Origin: Syncephalis plumigaleata
Taxonomy: Eukaryota; Zoopagomycota; Zoopagomycetes; Zoopagales; Piptocephalidaceae
Assembly (NCBI GenBank): GCA_025201365.1
Contig: JAIXMF010000031.1
Location: 1 to 64,000, forward strand
Direction of reading: 5' to 3'
DNA length: 64,000 nt
Part shown: positions 10,663 through 23,776 of the stretch, piece by piece
Layout: every line of letters begins with the position of its first letter
Numbering within the stretch: position 1 is the stretch's first letter
Position numbers and translations under genes: made by a program
The notes under the pieces: generated by a model
The model's database searches: none
Seen by the model: only the letters and a program-made list of their open reading frames with translations
What the model was told of the DNA's origin: nothing

Positions 10663-11926
10663 TGTGCCACATTGCATTACGCTCTTGCTTGTATCATCTT
10701 TTGCTTAACATGTACTTTATTCCAAAAATAAATTCTATGCTTTATTCTAATTCTCGATTACTCTTACAATCAAAATGATGCTAACAGTACATACACGATC
10801 ATTAATAAATGCTTATACTATTCCTTTATCACACATGTAGTTGAATGCCTAGCATACTGGATCTATTTATTCAAGTGTTCGACAATATCATCATACATAT
10901 TTTATTTTAATCATTACTCTAAGCAGACACTACTAGTACCATCTTGCTACTCCCCTCATTCCACCTTTACTTTCATACACTCACTTTCGCTCTCTTTACT
11001 CATTATGACTATTTATTTCCATCATTCTACCTCATCCCACTACATACACATGCTTGCCACTATTCCCATTTCACACTGCATGTATTCACTATTCCACCTA
11101 TTGCTCATTCCCCTTGTTATTTACTTCTTTACGCAGCGCGTGTATCCCTCGCGTCAACTGCATTCTACTTTCTGTATCTTTCACTTTAGCATATACATTT
11201 CCAACATGGCCTGCCTTATCGGTCTTCTTCCTTAATAAACAGTCGAGACTATGCATTGCTTGATACCAAATATCCCTTACTCCATTTCTTATTCATGTTG
11301 CCTTATTCCCAGTAATGTGCTACTACCAATGCCGTCAACTATCTTTATTAGCCTTGTCTCTCTCTTTCTCTCTGCTTTCAATTGTTGGCGATATTCAACC
11401 CGCTAAAGTATGCTGCTCATTTGTACGCACACGGCGCATACACTTTTCCAATACACTGATAGTATTATCTATTGCTTGCACTAACGATGTTTTCATTCAT
11501 TGCAATCATTTCTACACTAGCATGTCAAAACAGCATCCTCTATGCTATATCATGTTTATTCTTCATTCTACCTGTATATCAATTGCTGCATCCTCCATAT
11601 AACATGTTCTTTCGTCATTCATACAAACGTCATATCATCATCATCATCATCATCATCCCCACTTATTCCTCCATATTCTATCGATGCTGCTTAATAAATA
11701 GATCACGAGCACTTTACTACACCAGCTAGTCCATCTGATATACGCATTGCCTTCATATCATATCTTTTTGTTTAATGTTATCCATCAATGCATGCTTACC
11801 ATCGTTGCATTCATGTGTCTATATTGCTTTCTTGGTTAATTTGTATACCTCAACAAGTCATTAATACCTAGATCATACGATATAATCGATGCTAAATAGG
11901 AGTAAACGTTTATTGAATGGAATGAT
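10663..11926. other. Pyrimidine-rich intergenic region
   Basis: Sequence from about 10930 to 11750 is C+T-rich on the plus strand, with many CATTC/CATCA words and short overlapping frames. None of these has family similarity or credible splice structure. An ATC repeat lies at about 11634-11658. The base make-up resembles the reverse complement of the 5.8-7.0 kb repeat, but I could not align the two convincingly. Confidence 0.4.
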
Positions 11927-13032
11927 CTACAAAAATATGCTTGGTCGTTTAATGGATTCACCGCGCATTTGCTTATCAATGATGGAGTTTTTATGATGTT
12001 GAATTTGTTCTTCTTGTAATCTCAATAAATATATAGCCTTTTCCTTTGCCGCCTAATTGTAATCAAATGCATGTCACGGCATATTAGACATGTCGATTGC
12101 GTTATTGTTATACACGTAGTGCAACTTACTTGAAGCATGGCCATTAATAGACTGGGCTCTATGGATCCGTCTCCGCTCTTCTGCGCTGCGCACACTTGAC
12201 CTGTTGGATTGACGCTAACGTGAAGACGAGCACTCGAGCAAAGCTCTTCCGTTAACGTTGCATCTAGTACATAGCCCGTACCGATCTAGTGCGATCATTA
12301 TTAAACAATCAATACCGTCGTCATCATCATGATATTGCATTCAGTTATCCTACCTTATACGCTGTAACGCATAATGGCACGTTACTGGCATTCTCTAGCC
12401 AGGCCGCATTATTGATATCGTCATCAACCTCGAAATCCACGCCTTCCTCCAACGATTGAACCTGAGTACCGGGCACACGAGTATCAGCGAGTGCAGCGCG
12501 TGTAGCGTGTAATAACGCGTCCAGCACATTGCCACCCAAATCCAGCACGATAGCATCAATATTCAATATCCAGCAATGCATATTCTCAACGATACAAAGC
12601 TGGCGTAGATTGAGTCCGGATCTTGGCCCCGTCAATGCCCTACTAAGTGCTTCCGTCAACTCTGTGTTAAGTTCGTCGGCACCACGTCCTTCAAATTGTT
12701 GCGACGCACTTGGTGCACTATCGACACGTTAGTTCACCGCTCGTTATCCTACCATAAAGCTACCCTAGCACTTACCATTCTACGCTGACTGCAATTCGAC
12801 CACGATCACCTGCCGTAGGTTCAGGCTGACCCAGTTCACAGCGTATACTTACAAGTACGTCGGTGGTACCGCCAAGTTGACAACGAGCCGAGCCGTCTGA
12901 CTGCGCTACTAAATTCATTTCTACACGCGGTAGACGATAATCATTACGTCCCCGACCGTCAGTACGAAGATCCAAATCTACGCCACGCTCTACAAAGTCG
13001 CGTTCCACTACCGAGATCAAGCCTTGTGACAT
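11927..13032 (-). CDS. RRP42: Exosome complex RNase PH-like subunit RRP42
   Basis: This is a structural subunit of the six-membered RNase PH ring of the RNA exosome, acting in nucleus and cytoplasm in 3'-5' RNA processing. Four exons (13032-12776, 12717-12354, 12285-12130, 12052-11927) encode about 300 residues. The first exon carries LRTDGRGRNDYR, the Rrp42/Rrp45-type ring signature, and GSARCQLGGTTDVLVSIRCELG. The second continues with QQFEGRGADELNTEL and the LRQLCIVENMHCWILNIDAIVLD core. The third has GYVLDATLTEEL and a VNPTGQVCAAQKSGDGSI strand. The C-terminal exon is a charged helix ending in RPSIFL. It is transcribed away from the Rsc1/2-like gene, and the roughly 480 bp between them probably holds both promoters. 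Confidence 0.9.
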
Positions 13033-13512
13033 GGCGAATATAGAGAAGGCTGGCTACTAATAAAAAGAGTAAAATAAAATAAACACAACAGTCGAGTTTT
13101 TCTTTGGGCTTTTTCCTTTACTGACGAATTGTTTTCACATTCAGTTATCGAATCTCGTTTATTCCAACTATCACTTGCACAGTAATATAACTATAATAAC
13201 AACAACCACGACCACAATAACAACAATATCCGCACCGACGTCAATACTTGACAACCCCTCCTATATCGTTGTTTCTTATTGTTGGCGTTTCTAGTGAATA
13301 ATTACTGACTACTGGTAAGTTCTATCAGAGGAATGCCTGGCTATTTGGGTAATATAGCATACAGTGTGCATGTCGTGTGTGTATGCGTGTGTTTATTCAA
13401 TCCTATTTTTTGTTTACACTGATATTTATATATGCGTGTATGTATGTATGTATGTATGTAAACGAAGCGATACGATCAGGTATAAAGCGAGTAGATTTGT
13501 AACTATTGCAAC
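13033..13512. other. Shared promoter region of RRP42 and the Rsc1/2-like gene
   Basis: A divergent intergenic region with an AACAAC-rich patch near 13195-13235 and a GTAT repeat at about 13436-13460. No gene was seen. Confidence 0.35.
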
Positions 13513-16500
13513 ATGTCACGACGTGGACGTCTGTTCAAATCACTGGATGAAGGTGGCGAATCACTTCTGGTAAGTATACACCGTAGACAGAATAGATCGA
13601 GTAAGTAGTATTGTCACTGTCTAACTGCTAATACCATCTTGTCTATAGACTAATGCCGAGCTGCAACAAATATGCAATACGGTATGGACTGAGATACGAC
13701 AATACACCGATGACAGGTAGGCGAATATATGGAATATTAGTCTACGTGCACTATTACATAACTGACAGTCCACGCTGTGTTTATTAGTGGTCGTCGACTG
13801 TCCGAGCTATTTGAATCGCTACCATCCAAGACCGATTATCCCGATTATTACGAAGTGATTACTCGTCCAGTTGCTTTGGAAACGATCAAGGTATGTTACT
13901 TTTAGTTATTCGATCATGTAACGCGTATAGCATGCTAACATCAACTAGCATACAATTGACGCGGGAGGCTATTCATCAATCGATGCATTTCATGCAGATC
14001 TAGAGCAAATGTTCACTAATGCAAAGACGTACAATGTCCGGGGATCACAAGTATACACGGATGCAGTTGCATTACAGGTATAATCAGTATTATTGTGCAG
14101 CGAACATGATCTTGTCGTTTATTAATCTATTCTACTATTTAGAAACTAGCTGATTCATACTTGGAAAGCTATTTATCCAATAACTTGATGGATATTGATG
14201 AAACACAACCAGATGGTGCTAGCGATGGTAAGTATTGCTGTTTACGCCGTTATTATCAGATTAGTATAGCAATTAACATGCACTTATCTTAGAGTACCGC
14301 GAACTATTGGGTGCAATTAGTCATAATGATACTAGTAGAGCATTGTCGATGATACAACAGCCTGGATTTAATCCAAATCAATTGGGCAAAGTAGAAATGT
14401 TTGGCGATGAGTTTACATGGGGCGCGTTGCATTGCGCAGCTTATTACGGTAACATCAAGGTTATTGATGCGCTTATGGAACGCGGTGCCAATGTCGAAAT
14501 GCGAGATACTTGGCATCGGGGCACACCATTGGCATGGGCAGCATTTGCAGGTAAGATCTTTTTCGTTATTTCGTTTTGTATTATATCCACACTAACGATG
14601 ATGATGATGATGATGATGATGCCAGGTCATGTGGATACGGTTCGACGATTGGTGGCCAAGTATAATGCCAATATTTATAGTAAGAATATGCATGGTCAAG
14701 TGGCATACGATTTAGTGTCCGAACCAGAGGATGAAGCATGGTTCAACCTGCTAACTACGGTGTGTTACAGTAAGATAGCACGCCACGAATGAATCTAATG
14801 AATGAATGTACGCTTAGACACGGCCTGATAAAGTAAAACGACGTGGCCGACCACCAAAGCATAGTGTAACATCGACGATAGATCAAGGTAATATTATTCG
14901 TATGCAATCGCGTATGTATGTGTGTACCTATGCAGAATGACTAATACACCGAATAGAGAGGAATCAAGAGGGTGGAAAACGTTATCGACGACAAAGCAAG
15001 AGTGAACTTGGTTCAGGAAATGAAAGTGACGAGGAGGATTATATGGAGGAAGAGGAGGAAGAAGAAGACGAAGAAGAAGCCGACGATATGGATGTTGCCG
15101 ATGAAGACGAGTATATGAATGGCAAACGAACCAATCGTACACCGTCTAAGCCCAAGAAATCAAGCTTGGATGGTTCGAGTATAACCGATATTGCATCGCC
15201 CACTATCGATGACACTATATCCACACCGAGTAAAGCAACAACAGGAACAGGAGGAGGAGCAGAATTCGGTATAGATGTATCTAATCAGAAACGACCCAAG
15301 AGTGCTCGTCTACTACGTGAGATATTGTATAGTATTACCGAGTACCGCGATGAAACGTAAGTAATCACAATAAGCCTAGTATTTGATGATCGATTACAAA
15401 ATTGATAAACACATGTGTATCTATATCTATCATTAGAGGACGTCGTTTAGCAGAACCATTCATTGAACTACCAACTGAGGAGAAATATCCTGGATATCAG
15501 CGTAAAGTACGACGATTGGCAAGTTTCAATAAGATTGAGGTAAGAAGACGTGCATGATTCATTAGCATGTAAGTGCTTATACATTGACTAATACTTTATC
15601 TATCCGATTAGAATCGTATTAAACGCGGTTATGACTCGTTCGAACGCTACGAGCGAGAATGCATGCGTGTATTAGACAATGCATTGTTGTATTTCAAAGA
15701 GACATCGCAAGAGTATAAAGATGCACTTTTCCTTAAGGTAAACACGAAACAAGAAGCATGCTAATTAGAATCAGCTTGATAGTAACATGTCTATTTGTTT
15801 ATAATAGGATTTAATGAAGAAGAATATTGTGGCAATCATTACTAAATACGAGAACTGTACGGAAACACCAGCGGGTATTGATCCTCGTATTAAATTGGAT
15901 TTGGTAGGTTGACTCGTTAACTATTTATACAATAATCTAATTGTATATCTAGACGGGACGATACACGGGCAAGTCGATTGAAGTGAATGGAGTCGAGTAT
16001 ACATTGGGTAAGTGATTGATTGATACTATACAAATGATATTTACATGAAATGATTAGGCGAATTTGTCTATGTACATGATCAACGGGATATAATGATCAT
16101 TGATCGTATCTATTTGCATGCCGAGTGAGTACTATATAGTAGAATAGAATAGACATGAATATACAGTTATTAACAAGCAACTATCAAATAGAAAAGAGCC
16201 TTTAATGATAGGTCGTCTATTTATTCGACCAAACAAAGTAAGTGAATACACGAGCTATCACATTGTCATTAGCACATTAACACGATACTCATTCAAACAT
16301 ATAATAATTAGGTACCGGCAGCGTATGGTCGAAAAGTAGTAACGCGAGAAGTGTACAAAACATTATTGAGTCGCGATTTCTGTGCTAGTGATATTCGCGG
16401 CAAATGTTTAGTTATTCCAATGCGTGACTTTTATCATAGTAAGTGAATCAATCTACTTATACAGTACCTTCACACTATACGCTAACTCATCTTATTCATA

Positions 16501-17843
16501 TTATTAGGTTATCCTACGGATTTTGCTGAAGAGGATGTCTACGTGTGCAATAACCGATATTCCGAACGAGCCACGCGACCATTCCCTTATATCAGTGATT
16601 GGCAACGTTCTATCGGTGTTGATAACTATCGTAAAGTACGCATGACTCGTCGTCCTGAACCTATTCGACTACAAAAGTTTACACTTATTGATGAGAATAC
16701 ACTCGTACCTGTGGTGAGTGGTAGTCAACAACAGCAACAACATCATCAACATCGTGCACTTCAAAGTGCTAGTGCCAATGCTGGTGTGCCAGGTGGTGTA
16801 ACTCTAATGTCAGACGAGGATGAAACTGATGCGATGGACACGCCCACTCCCAGTAATATCAATCTATCGTATATGTCACCGGATGGTATTTACAACACGA
16901 ATCAACCCATCATGTTGTCACCTACACCGGTAGTGAATCATGGACACAGCAATGCAACTATGAACACATTTGGACAACTATCCTCTAACAATCTCATGCT
17001 TAATGTTCCTGGATTAATGCCGACTATGGGAGCAGGTGTCAATACGGCGAATAACATCAGCAATGCCACTAATTCTACAGCTGCTATGGGTACTAATCTA
17101 TTGGATGCTAATGCATTTGGTATTAATGCTGCTGCTGCTGCTGCTGCTGCATCTAATAATGCAGCCAATAGTACACTGTTATCGAATCTAACTCATGTCA
17201 ATAATGGCCTACCTGATGGTGATGACACTAGTAACAATAATAACAATAGTATGATGGGTGAGACACCATTATCACCTACTTCTATAGTGGGACCACCCTT
17301 ACCACCAGGTAATGTTATCAATTGTATAATAACTTATAGCTATAGATTACTTATATTGAATGAATAGGTACATTATTCCTGGCTGAAGTGATGCTAGAGA
17401 CTGATAATCAACAGTTACGCTATCGACTTGATCCACGTCAAGGTGCCTTGTGTATACACGTTCAAGAATCAATACAGAAGATAACATTACGACCTAAACC
17501 TGCTGAATTACTACAACGACGTGGATTGGGCCCCACTGTGTTTGTCTACCAGAATGCTCGACCTATTGCACCTAGTATTTCTACAGTGGTTACAATGCCT
17601 AATGGTATGAAATCAAGTCCCACTGATGGTAGTGGTAATGATCAACTAGGCGTGAATAAACAAATGTTAGGCGGTGGTCGATCCGTGGTTGCCAAGACAT
17701 TCGACTACCCTATTCAATTAGTATCCGGCTTGAACGCACTCGAAGTATGGGCATCCGTACCCACCACACAACCTATGGCGATGACGGTCCCTGGACAAAA
17801 GCCTGAAATGCAACAGTTTTCAATTTTCATTACAAAGACTTGA
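13513..17843 (+). CDS. Rsc1/Rsc2-like remodeller subunit: bromodomain, ankyrin, AT-hook, bromodomain, BAH
   Basis: Rsc1/Rsc2 are subunits of the RSC chromatin remodeller. About 17 short exons give roughly 1,000 residues. In order: bromodomain 1 (DYPDYYEVITRPVALETIK, then FTNAKTYN with the acetyl-lysine-binding Asn); an ankyrin block (FTWGALHCAAYYGN, then GTPLAWAAFAGHVDTVRRL); an AT-hook (KRRGRPPKH); a long acidic stretch; bromodomain 2 (KYPGYQRKVRRLASFNKIE), whose Asn position reads LLYFKETS; a BAH domain (GEFVYVHDQRD...MIGRLFIRPNK...GKCLVIPM); a Gln/Asn/Ala-rich linker; and a Rsc1/2-type C-terminal domain from 17368. The order matches yeast Rsc1/2 apart from the added ankyrin repeats. One intron (about 14760-14816) was placed with a GTGTGT donor because it alone keeps the frame into the AT-hook. 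Confidence 0.88.
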
Positions 17844-18988
17844 ATACTTTTGTTAATAATAGTTTTATTAAAACCGTATATAAATATGAATGATGTGTAG
17901 TAATAATAATCTCATCTTGATTAAAGATCACGTCATCTTTATGATATTAGATGATGATGATGATGAATGATCTATATTAGTATTTGAAGCAGTTCAAGGT
18001 TAGCATGGCATTGTAAGGCGTAGTAATAGAATGCATATTACTTGCATTATCGTATGCATGCATGCATGTATGTATGTATGCATGTATGTATGTGTGCCTT
18101 GTTCCTTAAATCATAATGACATGTCATGTACATTCTCTTCTTCTTTTTCCTGAATGATTCCAGTTTATGGCATGGGCATGGTCAGTGTATATATTAAGCA
18201 TGGAAGAAATTAGCCGGTGACTGAATTACACACACACATATATATATATATATAGATATATATATATATTAATGTGGATGTCTTTGCAAATCCCACTACT
18301 AATTACATTGATTATCCCTCAAGATGATAGATCTATTAATACGATCATCTACCCCAATCTTACATTATTGTATGTAATAACTGTATACAAAACTATTACA
18401 ACTACGTAGAGTAACAAGGTCTACATGTACTCATTCTATCTAGTAGATACTATCAATTGCTTATCATTCTGACACTGATAATGGTAATAATGATGATGGT
18501 ATGATCTGCTTCTGTATTGTTACCATCTGGTTACCACGTGGAATTGAGACGGACTATTTCGGGAGTAAGAAGAAGATGCATCATGTGTTACAACACGAAT
18601 TTGCTTCACCTTGCCCACCCATTCATTCATTCATCTACACACACATCTATGAAAATACACGAATAAAAAGAGAAAAAAAGTGTCCTTGTCCCACTTTTCG
18701 TTACTGTTGCTACTCTTGATATCGCTTAACAATCGTTTATTCCTTCGCAACACTTTTAGGCGCCCTAGGTGCCTATAACGGACGCCGTGGTCGGTTGTCT
18801 TATTGCTGCATATTTATATAGTTCTATTACTTCTGAGCTAGTGTTATTGCTATTCGTTTATTAGTTTATTAGTTTGTTATTGTAAGTCATAGATGGTGTT
18901 ATTGCTCTTGCCTACTAATTGGAAGCGTCTATTGAATATTAGATTTAATATTCTATTGATTTTACTAGTAAAATAGTAGAAAAGAAAG
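17844..18988. other. Intergenic region with simple repeats
   Basis: No gene was seen in this 1.1 kb. It includes an ATGT/ATGC microsatellite at 18052-18093 and a (TA)n tract at 18236-18270. The pyrimidine-rich stretch after 18700 is probably the promoter and leader of the transporter gene. Confidence 0.4.
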
Positions 18989-21190
18989 ATGCCATTCCAT
19001 CAAGAAGATACAGGAGATGATCAACAACATCATCGATCATCGGTAATTCGGCCACCTAACTCGGCCGGTGCGGTTAGTAGTACAACAATACCTTCAGTAT
19101 CGGTGACACCGCCTCTACCATCAACCCCGGTGCGTCCTACACACTTGGGATTGATAGGGCGTGCTAATAGCGACACGGTTATTACCATGGGAGAGACGAC
19201 ACAACCTGGCAACGATGAATATCATCATCATCATAATCATCAGTTGCAACAACAGCAACAGCAACAGCAACATCAGTACCCGCATCGATCTAGTAGACTA
19301 AGGAATCAAACGGTGGTCAATGCAACCGCTCATATAGATCATCCAATGGATATGACTGCCACGACTGCTGCCAATACTACGACACCATCACCACCTTCAG
19401 GGGAACATACCGCGGTGGCCATGAATAAATCGAATGAAGTGGCATCGGGTCTCATGGATGGAAGAGGACATGGTGACGAGGCGTTAACCATGGTGAACGC
19501 ATTCTCATCGCGTAGTCCTTACTCGCAGATGCACGGTAGTGTGTTGGGTAATCTACTTGAATTGCAACGATTGCGACATCGACACGTTCGTAATCATCGA
19601 GCCCGTACCGATCGACATCAAGGTGGAGTGAACGCAACTACACTTAACGCGCTACTACTCCAGGCAGTATCGTCGGCACCCACCAGTAGACGTACTAGTA
19701 TCGATGATATGCACGGAATGATGATGGGGCAACAACAACAACCGCCTGCACCGCCACCAAGTTTTGGTAGTAGTGCCGTACCGCAACCGTGGAAGTATCA
19801 AGAACCCGCCGCTTACTCGATGCCACCACGTTCACAATCGCCCATCAGTGCTCTTGGCGGTGGTATGGCTATGGGACAACAATCAGCGGGTATGGGACCG
19901 GATTTCGTACCATTACCCGATCAATTACAGATTGCCGGTGAAATTGCACAGATCTTATTGAAACAAGATTACCTTATGATGTTATGTGAGGCGATGTTAC
20001 GATTTGGTGCCCCATCTCATCGACTAGATCATCAAATGGATCGAGCCGCTAGCAAGTTGGGACTGGACGCGGCATTCTTCACGCAGCCCGGTGTCGTGCT
20101 CATACGATTCGGTGATCCCGTCACGCGTACGAGTGAGACACATATCCTACGCTGTAGTAATGGTTATAACTTGGCGAAACTCGCCGATTCCGTACATGTA
20201 TCGCGTGCCCTCGATCAAGGCAAGATATCGTTGGATGAAGCGGTCGACAAACTCGACGATCTACTTCATATGCCGGATCGATGGCCGTGGTGGGCGGAAC
20301 TCTCCGCTTACTTTATCAGTTCGTTCGCTGGTGTCCCCCTAGCATTCGGCGGTGATTGGATCGATGCCGCGGTCTCCGGTGTACTAGGCCTCATTGTAGG
20401 CGTCATGACACTGATGGCTCGACGATTGCGAGCCTACTCGGATCTATTCGAAGTGTCAGCGAGTGTTGTCGTGTCGTTCATTGCCGCGGCCCTTCATAAA
20501 TACGTGTGTTTCTGGTCGGTGGCGTTATCCGCGGTCATCATCATTCTACCGGGGCTCATGCTCACCACTTCCGTAATGGAGCTGGCCTCGCGTAACATCA
20601 CCTCGGGTGCCATTCGACTCTTCTACGCGCTTACCATTGCCATTCTCATCGGCTATGGCGTGCTACTGGGTGTCGAGCTATGGCGTATCTTTGAGGAATT
20701 CAACGTGCCATCCTCGGCCACTTGCAACCCGGTGTCACCATGGTGGTTCTTCCTATTGATGCCGGCACTGGCCGTCTCGTTCAACATTCATCTGCAGGCG
20801 GCACCACGTCAATGGCCCATCATGACCCTTACACTCGTGTGCGGTTTCACCACCTTCTATTTTATCAGTCTTCATGTACGCTCGCTCATTGCCGCACCTG
20901 CTATCGCGTCATTCGTCATTGGTATGGTGGGCAATATTTATGCGGCATGCACCGGTGAACCAGCAGCTGTACCCGTGCTACCAGCCATCCTCCTACTTGT
21001 GCCTGGTAGTTTGGGCGTACGTGGCACGCTAGCCTTCCTACAACAAAGCCAAGGTGATGGCCTGCTCTTTGCCATCAATATGATTATGACATCGCTCGGC
21101 ATTACAGTGGGTTTATTCGCAGCGGCACTCGTTAGTCTATCACTATTGCCGGCAACACGTCGTCGTAGAACCGATCTAATGGCCTTATAA
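18989..21190 (+). CDS. ThrE/Prm10-type ten-TM transporter-like protein
   Basis: A single-exon gene of 733 residues. The first 300 residues are low-complexity, with His and Gln runs. A conserved cytosolic ThrE segment follows: ILLKQDYLMMLCEAMLRFGA, SHRLDHQM, QPGVVLIRFGDP and LDEAVDKLDDLL. About ten membrane helices then fill the rest, including SGVLGLIVGVMTLMARR, PGLMLTTSVMELASRNI, a second cluster starting near WWFFLLMPALAVSFNI, and PAILLLVPGSLGVRG. This is the fused ThrE plus ThrE_2 layout of fungal Prm10-like proteins. Bacterial ThrE exports threonine, but the fungal substrate is not established, so I leave it open. It is one of the few intronless long genes here. Confidence 0.88.
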   Translation: MPFHQEDTGDDQQHHRSSVIRPPNSAGAVSSTTIPSVSVTPPLPSTPVRPTHLGLIGRANSDTVITMGETTQPGNDEYHHHHNHQLQQQQQQQQHQYPHRSSRLRNQTVVNATAHIDHPMDMTATTAANTTTPSPPSGEHTAVAMNKSNEVASGLMDGRGHGDEALTMVNAFSSRSPYSQMHGSVLGNLLELQRLRHRHVRNHRARTDRHQGGVNATTLNALLLQAVSSAPTSRRTSIDDMHGMMMGQQQQPPAPPPSFGSSAVPQPWKYQEPAAYSMPPRSQSPISALGGGMAMGQQSAGMGPDFVPLPDQLQIAGEIAQILLKQDYLMMLCEAMLRFGAPSHRLDHQMDRAASKLGLDAAFFTQPGVVLIRFGDPVTRTSETHILRCSNGYNLAKLADSVHVSRALDQGKISLDEAVDKLDDLLHMPDRWPWWAELSAYFISSFAGVPLAFGGDWIDAAVSGVLGLIVGVMTLMARRLRAYSDLFEVSASVVVSFIAAALHKYVCFWSVALSAVIIILPGLMLTTSVMELASRNITSGAIRLFYALTIAILIGYGVLLGVELWRIFEEFNVPSSATCNPVSPWWFFLLMPALAVSFNIHLQAAPRQWPIMTLTLVCGFTTFYFISLHVRSLIAAPAIASFVIGMVGNIYAACTGEPAAVPVLPAILLLVPGSLGVRGTLAFLQQSQGDGLLFAINMIMTSLGITVGLFAAALVSLSLLPATRRRRTDLMAL

Positions 21191-22690
21191 CGAATCTAGA
21201 ACATAATATTATTTCCCTCTTCATCTTTGCATACGTCGTGCTTACTCTCTCTAGCATTTAACATAACCCATATATATGTAAAAGCACAATCATTAAAAAT
21301 AAAACAATATAGAACAATTTATTAGCTATAGCAATGTTGATATTGCTTTAAACACGCATGTCTATAAAGAAGATGAATTGATAATTGTATAACATCTACG
21401 ATAAACGTAAATACATACATATTGATCAGTCGTCATAATATGTTGTATCATCTAGCCGTGTCTACTTTTTAGAGAATGCCTTGTACCGCCACTTGAAATA
21501 CCACTAACCGTTGATATGACGATGATCATTGTGCAATTGCTATTGCATGAATATCAATACAATGAAGATAGTTGGTACAACCTTCGTGACCAATCATTTC
21601 AATGTATACCAAAACAGTCCTTTGAGCTAGTAATAATTGTAGCATCATCATCATCATCATTCTATAGTAGATTAGCCAGATGACCATTATGCTTCACGGC
21701 AATACATAGCATGCATTTGTGCGATGTCTGCTTTCCTCTTTCATAGTCTACTTCCTTTCCTTTCTTTCTCTCCTTTTGTTTCGTTACATCTATTGGGGTA
21801 GGGAAAAACTGGCTGCACAGTAGATGGCAAGTATCATTCAACTTGCACGCTCGTTGTTTCAATGGCACAAATATCTATAACCGGATATCTATTATTATCA
21901 AGTATGTCTGTACATCCTCTCATTCTCACTCACACACACACACACGCACATACCGTCATCTCGATTCCCCAACCAGATATTTCTCTATTCGTACAGATGA
22001 AAATGAAAATGAAAATGAAAAATACGATAATAAATGTTATAGACTGGCTTGTCATTATACAAAGCGCGATGTAAGTGACTATGTGTGCATTATCTAATAA
22101 TGTGGACTGTTTATTTTCATGTATGTTTCCTCATGGCCATATGGACGAGGTGGATCCACCGTCACGGTCTTCCGCGCACACGCACACATATTAACGAGCT
22201 CTCGTTTAGTAATGCACGCATTGCTTTGTCTGGGGAAAGGGCCCATTCACTGTTAAACCGGATACGACTATGATCATCTGACCTAGTAATGAAGAAAGGC
22301 TTTACTCACCGCTGTAGCTAATGCAGTTACTGTTGCTGTCCTTGTGTCCCCAACCATGCAAGCATGATCACCAGTTATGTTCGTCGTTCAACAATACGGC
22401 TATACTAGCAGTTGCGGCGATGTCTTCCGTTCGACATTCCATTATTGCCGCATACTCATTCGTGGGCTGGCTACATTGTAGTGCAGAGACGAGCGCATCA
22501 CGCCATAACACAATTCGTCATTCTCACACAGGTATGGTTTCTTTCATGGCCTTGTCCCCTTTCGCTCGTGTTCTTACACCTGAAGGAATACGTCAGTTGT
22601 GTTCTCATTGCTCGGGGTCTCGCCGTCAAACAACGCTCTACGTACTCGCTGGAAGCTAATGTAAAGTTTCACGCATACGAATGAGGTCAG
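21191..22690. other. Gene-poor intergenic region
   Basis: No credible gene was found. Frames at 21843-22684 lack family similarity and splice structure. ATC and AAAATG simple repeats occur near 21643 and 22000. Confidence 0.35.
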
Positions 22691-22694
22691 CAGC

Positions 22695-22702
22695 TATAAA
22701 AG
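22695..22702 (+). promoter_or_regulatory. TATA box with no coding gene behind it
   Basis: GCTATAAAAGCACC is a near-perfect TATA element. It is followed by a pyrimidine-rich stretch typical of leaders in this window, yet no open frame follows and the next plus-strand ATG is at 23311. Confidence 0.45.
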
Positions 22703-23776
22703 CACCATCAATTTAGCGCAATCTCTCTAGTTCAGCATATCAATTCGAATTTTAGCTTCTTCTTTGTCTACTATCTATCTATCGATCTATCTACCAACTT
22801 GTCTCATTGTGTTCTTTTCTTAAGCGATCTTAACATACCTTGCTCAAGCCGTCTTGCCAACTAAAGCCGCGCTCGATATATTCGCTCCTACTCCGTTAGC
22901 CTAGTGCTCTATTCCGCCATAGCAACAATTACAACTACTCATCCATAACCAATACGCACGCACGCACAAGTACGCCAATACTGTACGCTGGTCAAGTCAA
23001 CAACAAGAATATATATCTCTCTCATCATCGCAACCGTCTCTGTTTAAATCCCGCCTGTCTATTTAGCCTGCCTATCTAGCCGTCTGCTTACTTGCCTGTC
23101 TGTCTATCTGTTTGTCTATCCACCTGGCTGTCTATTCAACTGTCCGCACGACTGACCACTTGCACGCCAATACTCCCCTTATCCGATTATAACCGCCAAT
23201 TCTTTGTGTCCGTTCGCTTAGGTTCGACGTAACATCACATTCAATCCATTGGTACTCTCGCACTTGTTTATTTAGTCGTCACGTAAAGCTGCCGCTTTAA
23301 ATTCCGTTATATGTGATCGCCCTGTCACGATGTCGGCCGGCCGGCTTCTCTCCATGGTTTTTAGCCCATAAAGCCCTGGTGTCGTCATCGCCGTGATATG
23401 CCATAGCCGTATTTACTCATGTCATGTCTCCGATGTTGCCGTGCTCGTGCCTGGTCCTATTACCACCACAACTACAATACACGTTTATTCGGTGATATCT
23501 AGCACCACTATTTCCATATTGTCCGACTGACCCTTTGGCCGATATAATGTCCTATCCTCCACTGATGATGATCCGGAAGACGTGTACACTAAATTAAGCA
23601 ATAAATATTTTGCAATGTAGTCATGCTATCCTATTTGTGCATATGTCTCTATCAGATATTCTATTGACATTTCTGCACAGAGTAAATGTAGTGCTAAACA
23701 GAATGGTCTTTAATATAATGTAAATAGAAGAACAAAGATTAGGCAATAAATTCGTTAATCAAATCAAACCTGTAGT
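22703..23776 (+). other. ATG-free pyrimidine-rich region, possible non-coding transcript
   Basis: Between 22684 and 23310 there is not a single ATG on the plus strand. The region is C+T-rich with degenerate CTGTCTAT/CTATCTAG repeats at about 23055-23140. It contains no long frame. It could be a TATA-driven non-coding RNA or the leader of a gene lost by the repeat insertion downstream. Confidence 0.3.

Noticed and set aside
10944-11729. Several overlapping plus-strand frames of 70-95 codons
   Set aside because: They overlap in different frames in C+T-rich sequence, have a biased low-complexity composition, no family similarity and no splice structure, so they are most likely chance.
22321-22684. 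Two overlapping frames of about 90-112 codons in gene-poor sequence
   Set aside because: No recognisable domain, no supporting splice sites, and the two frames compete for the same bases.
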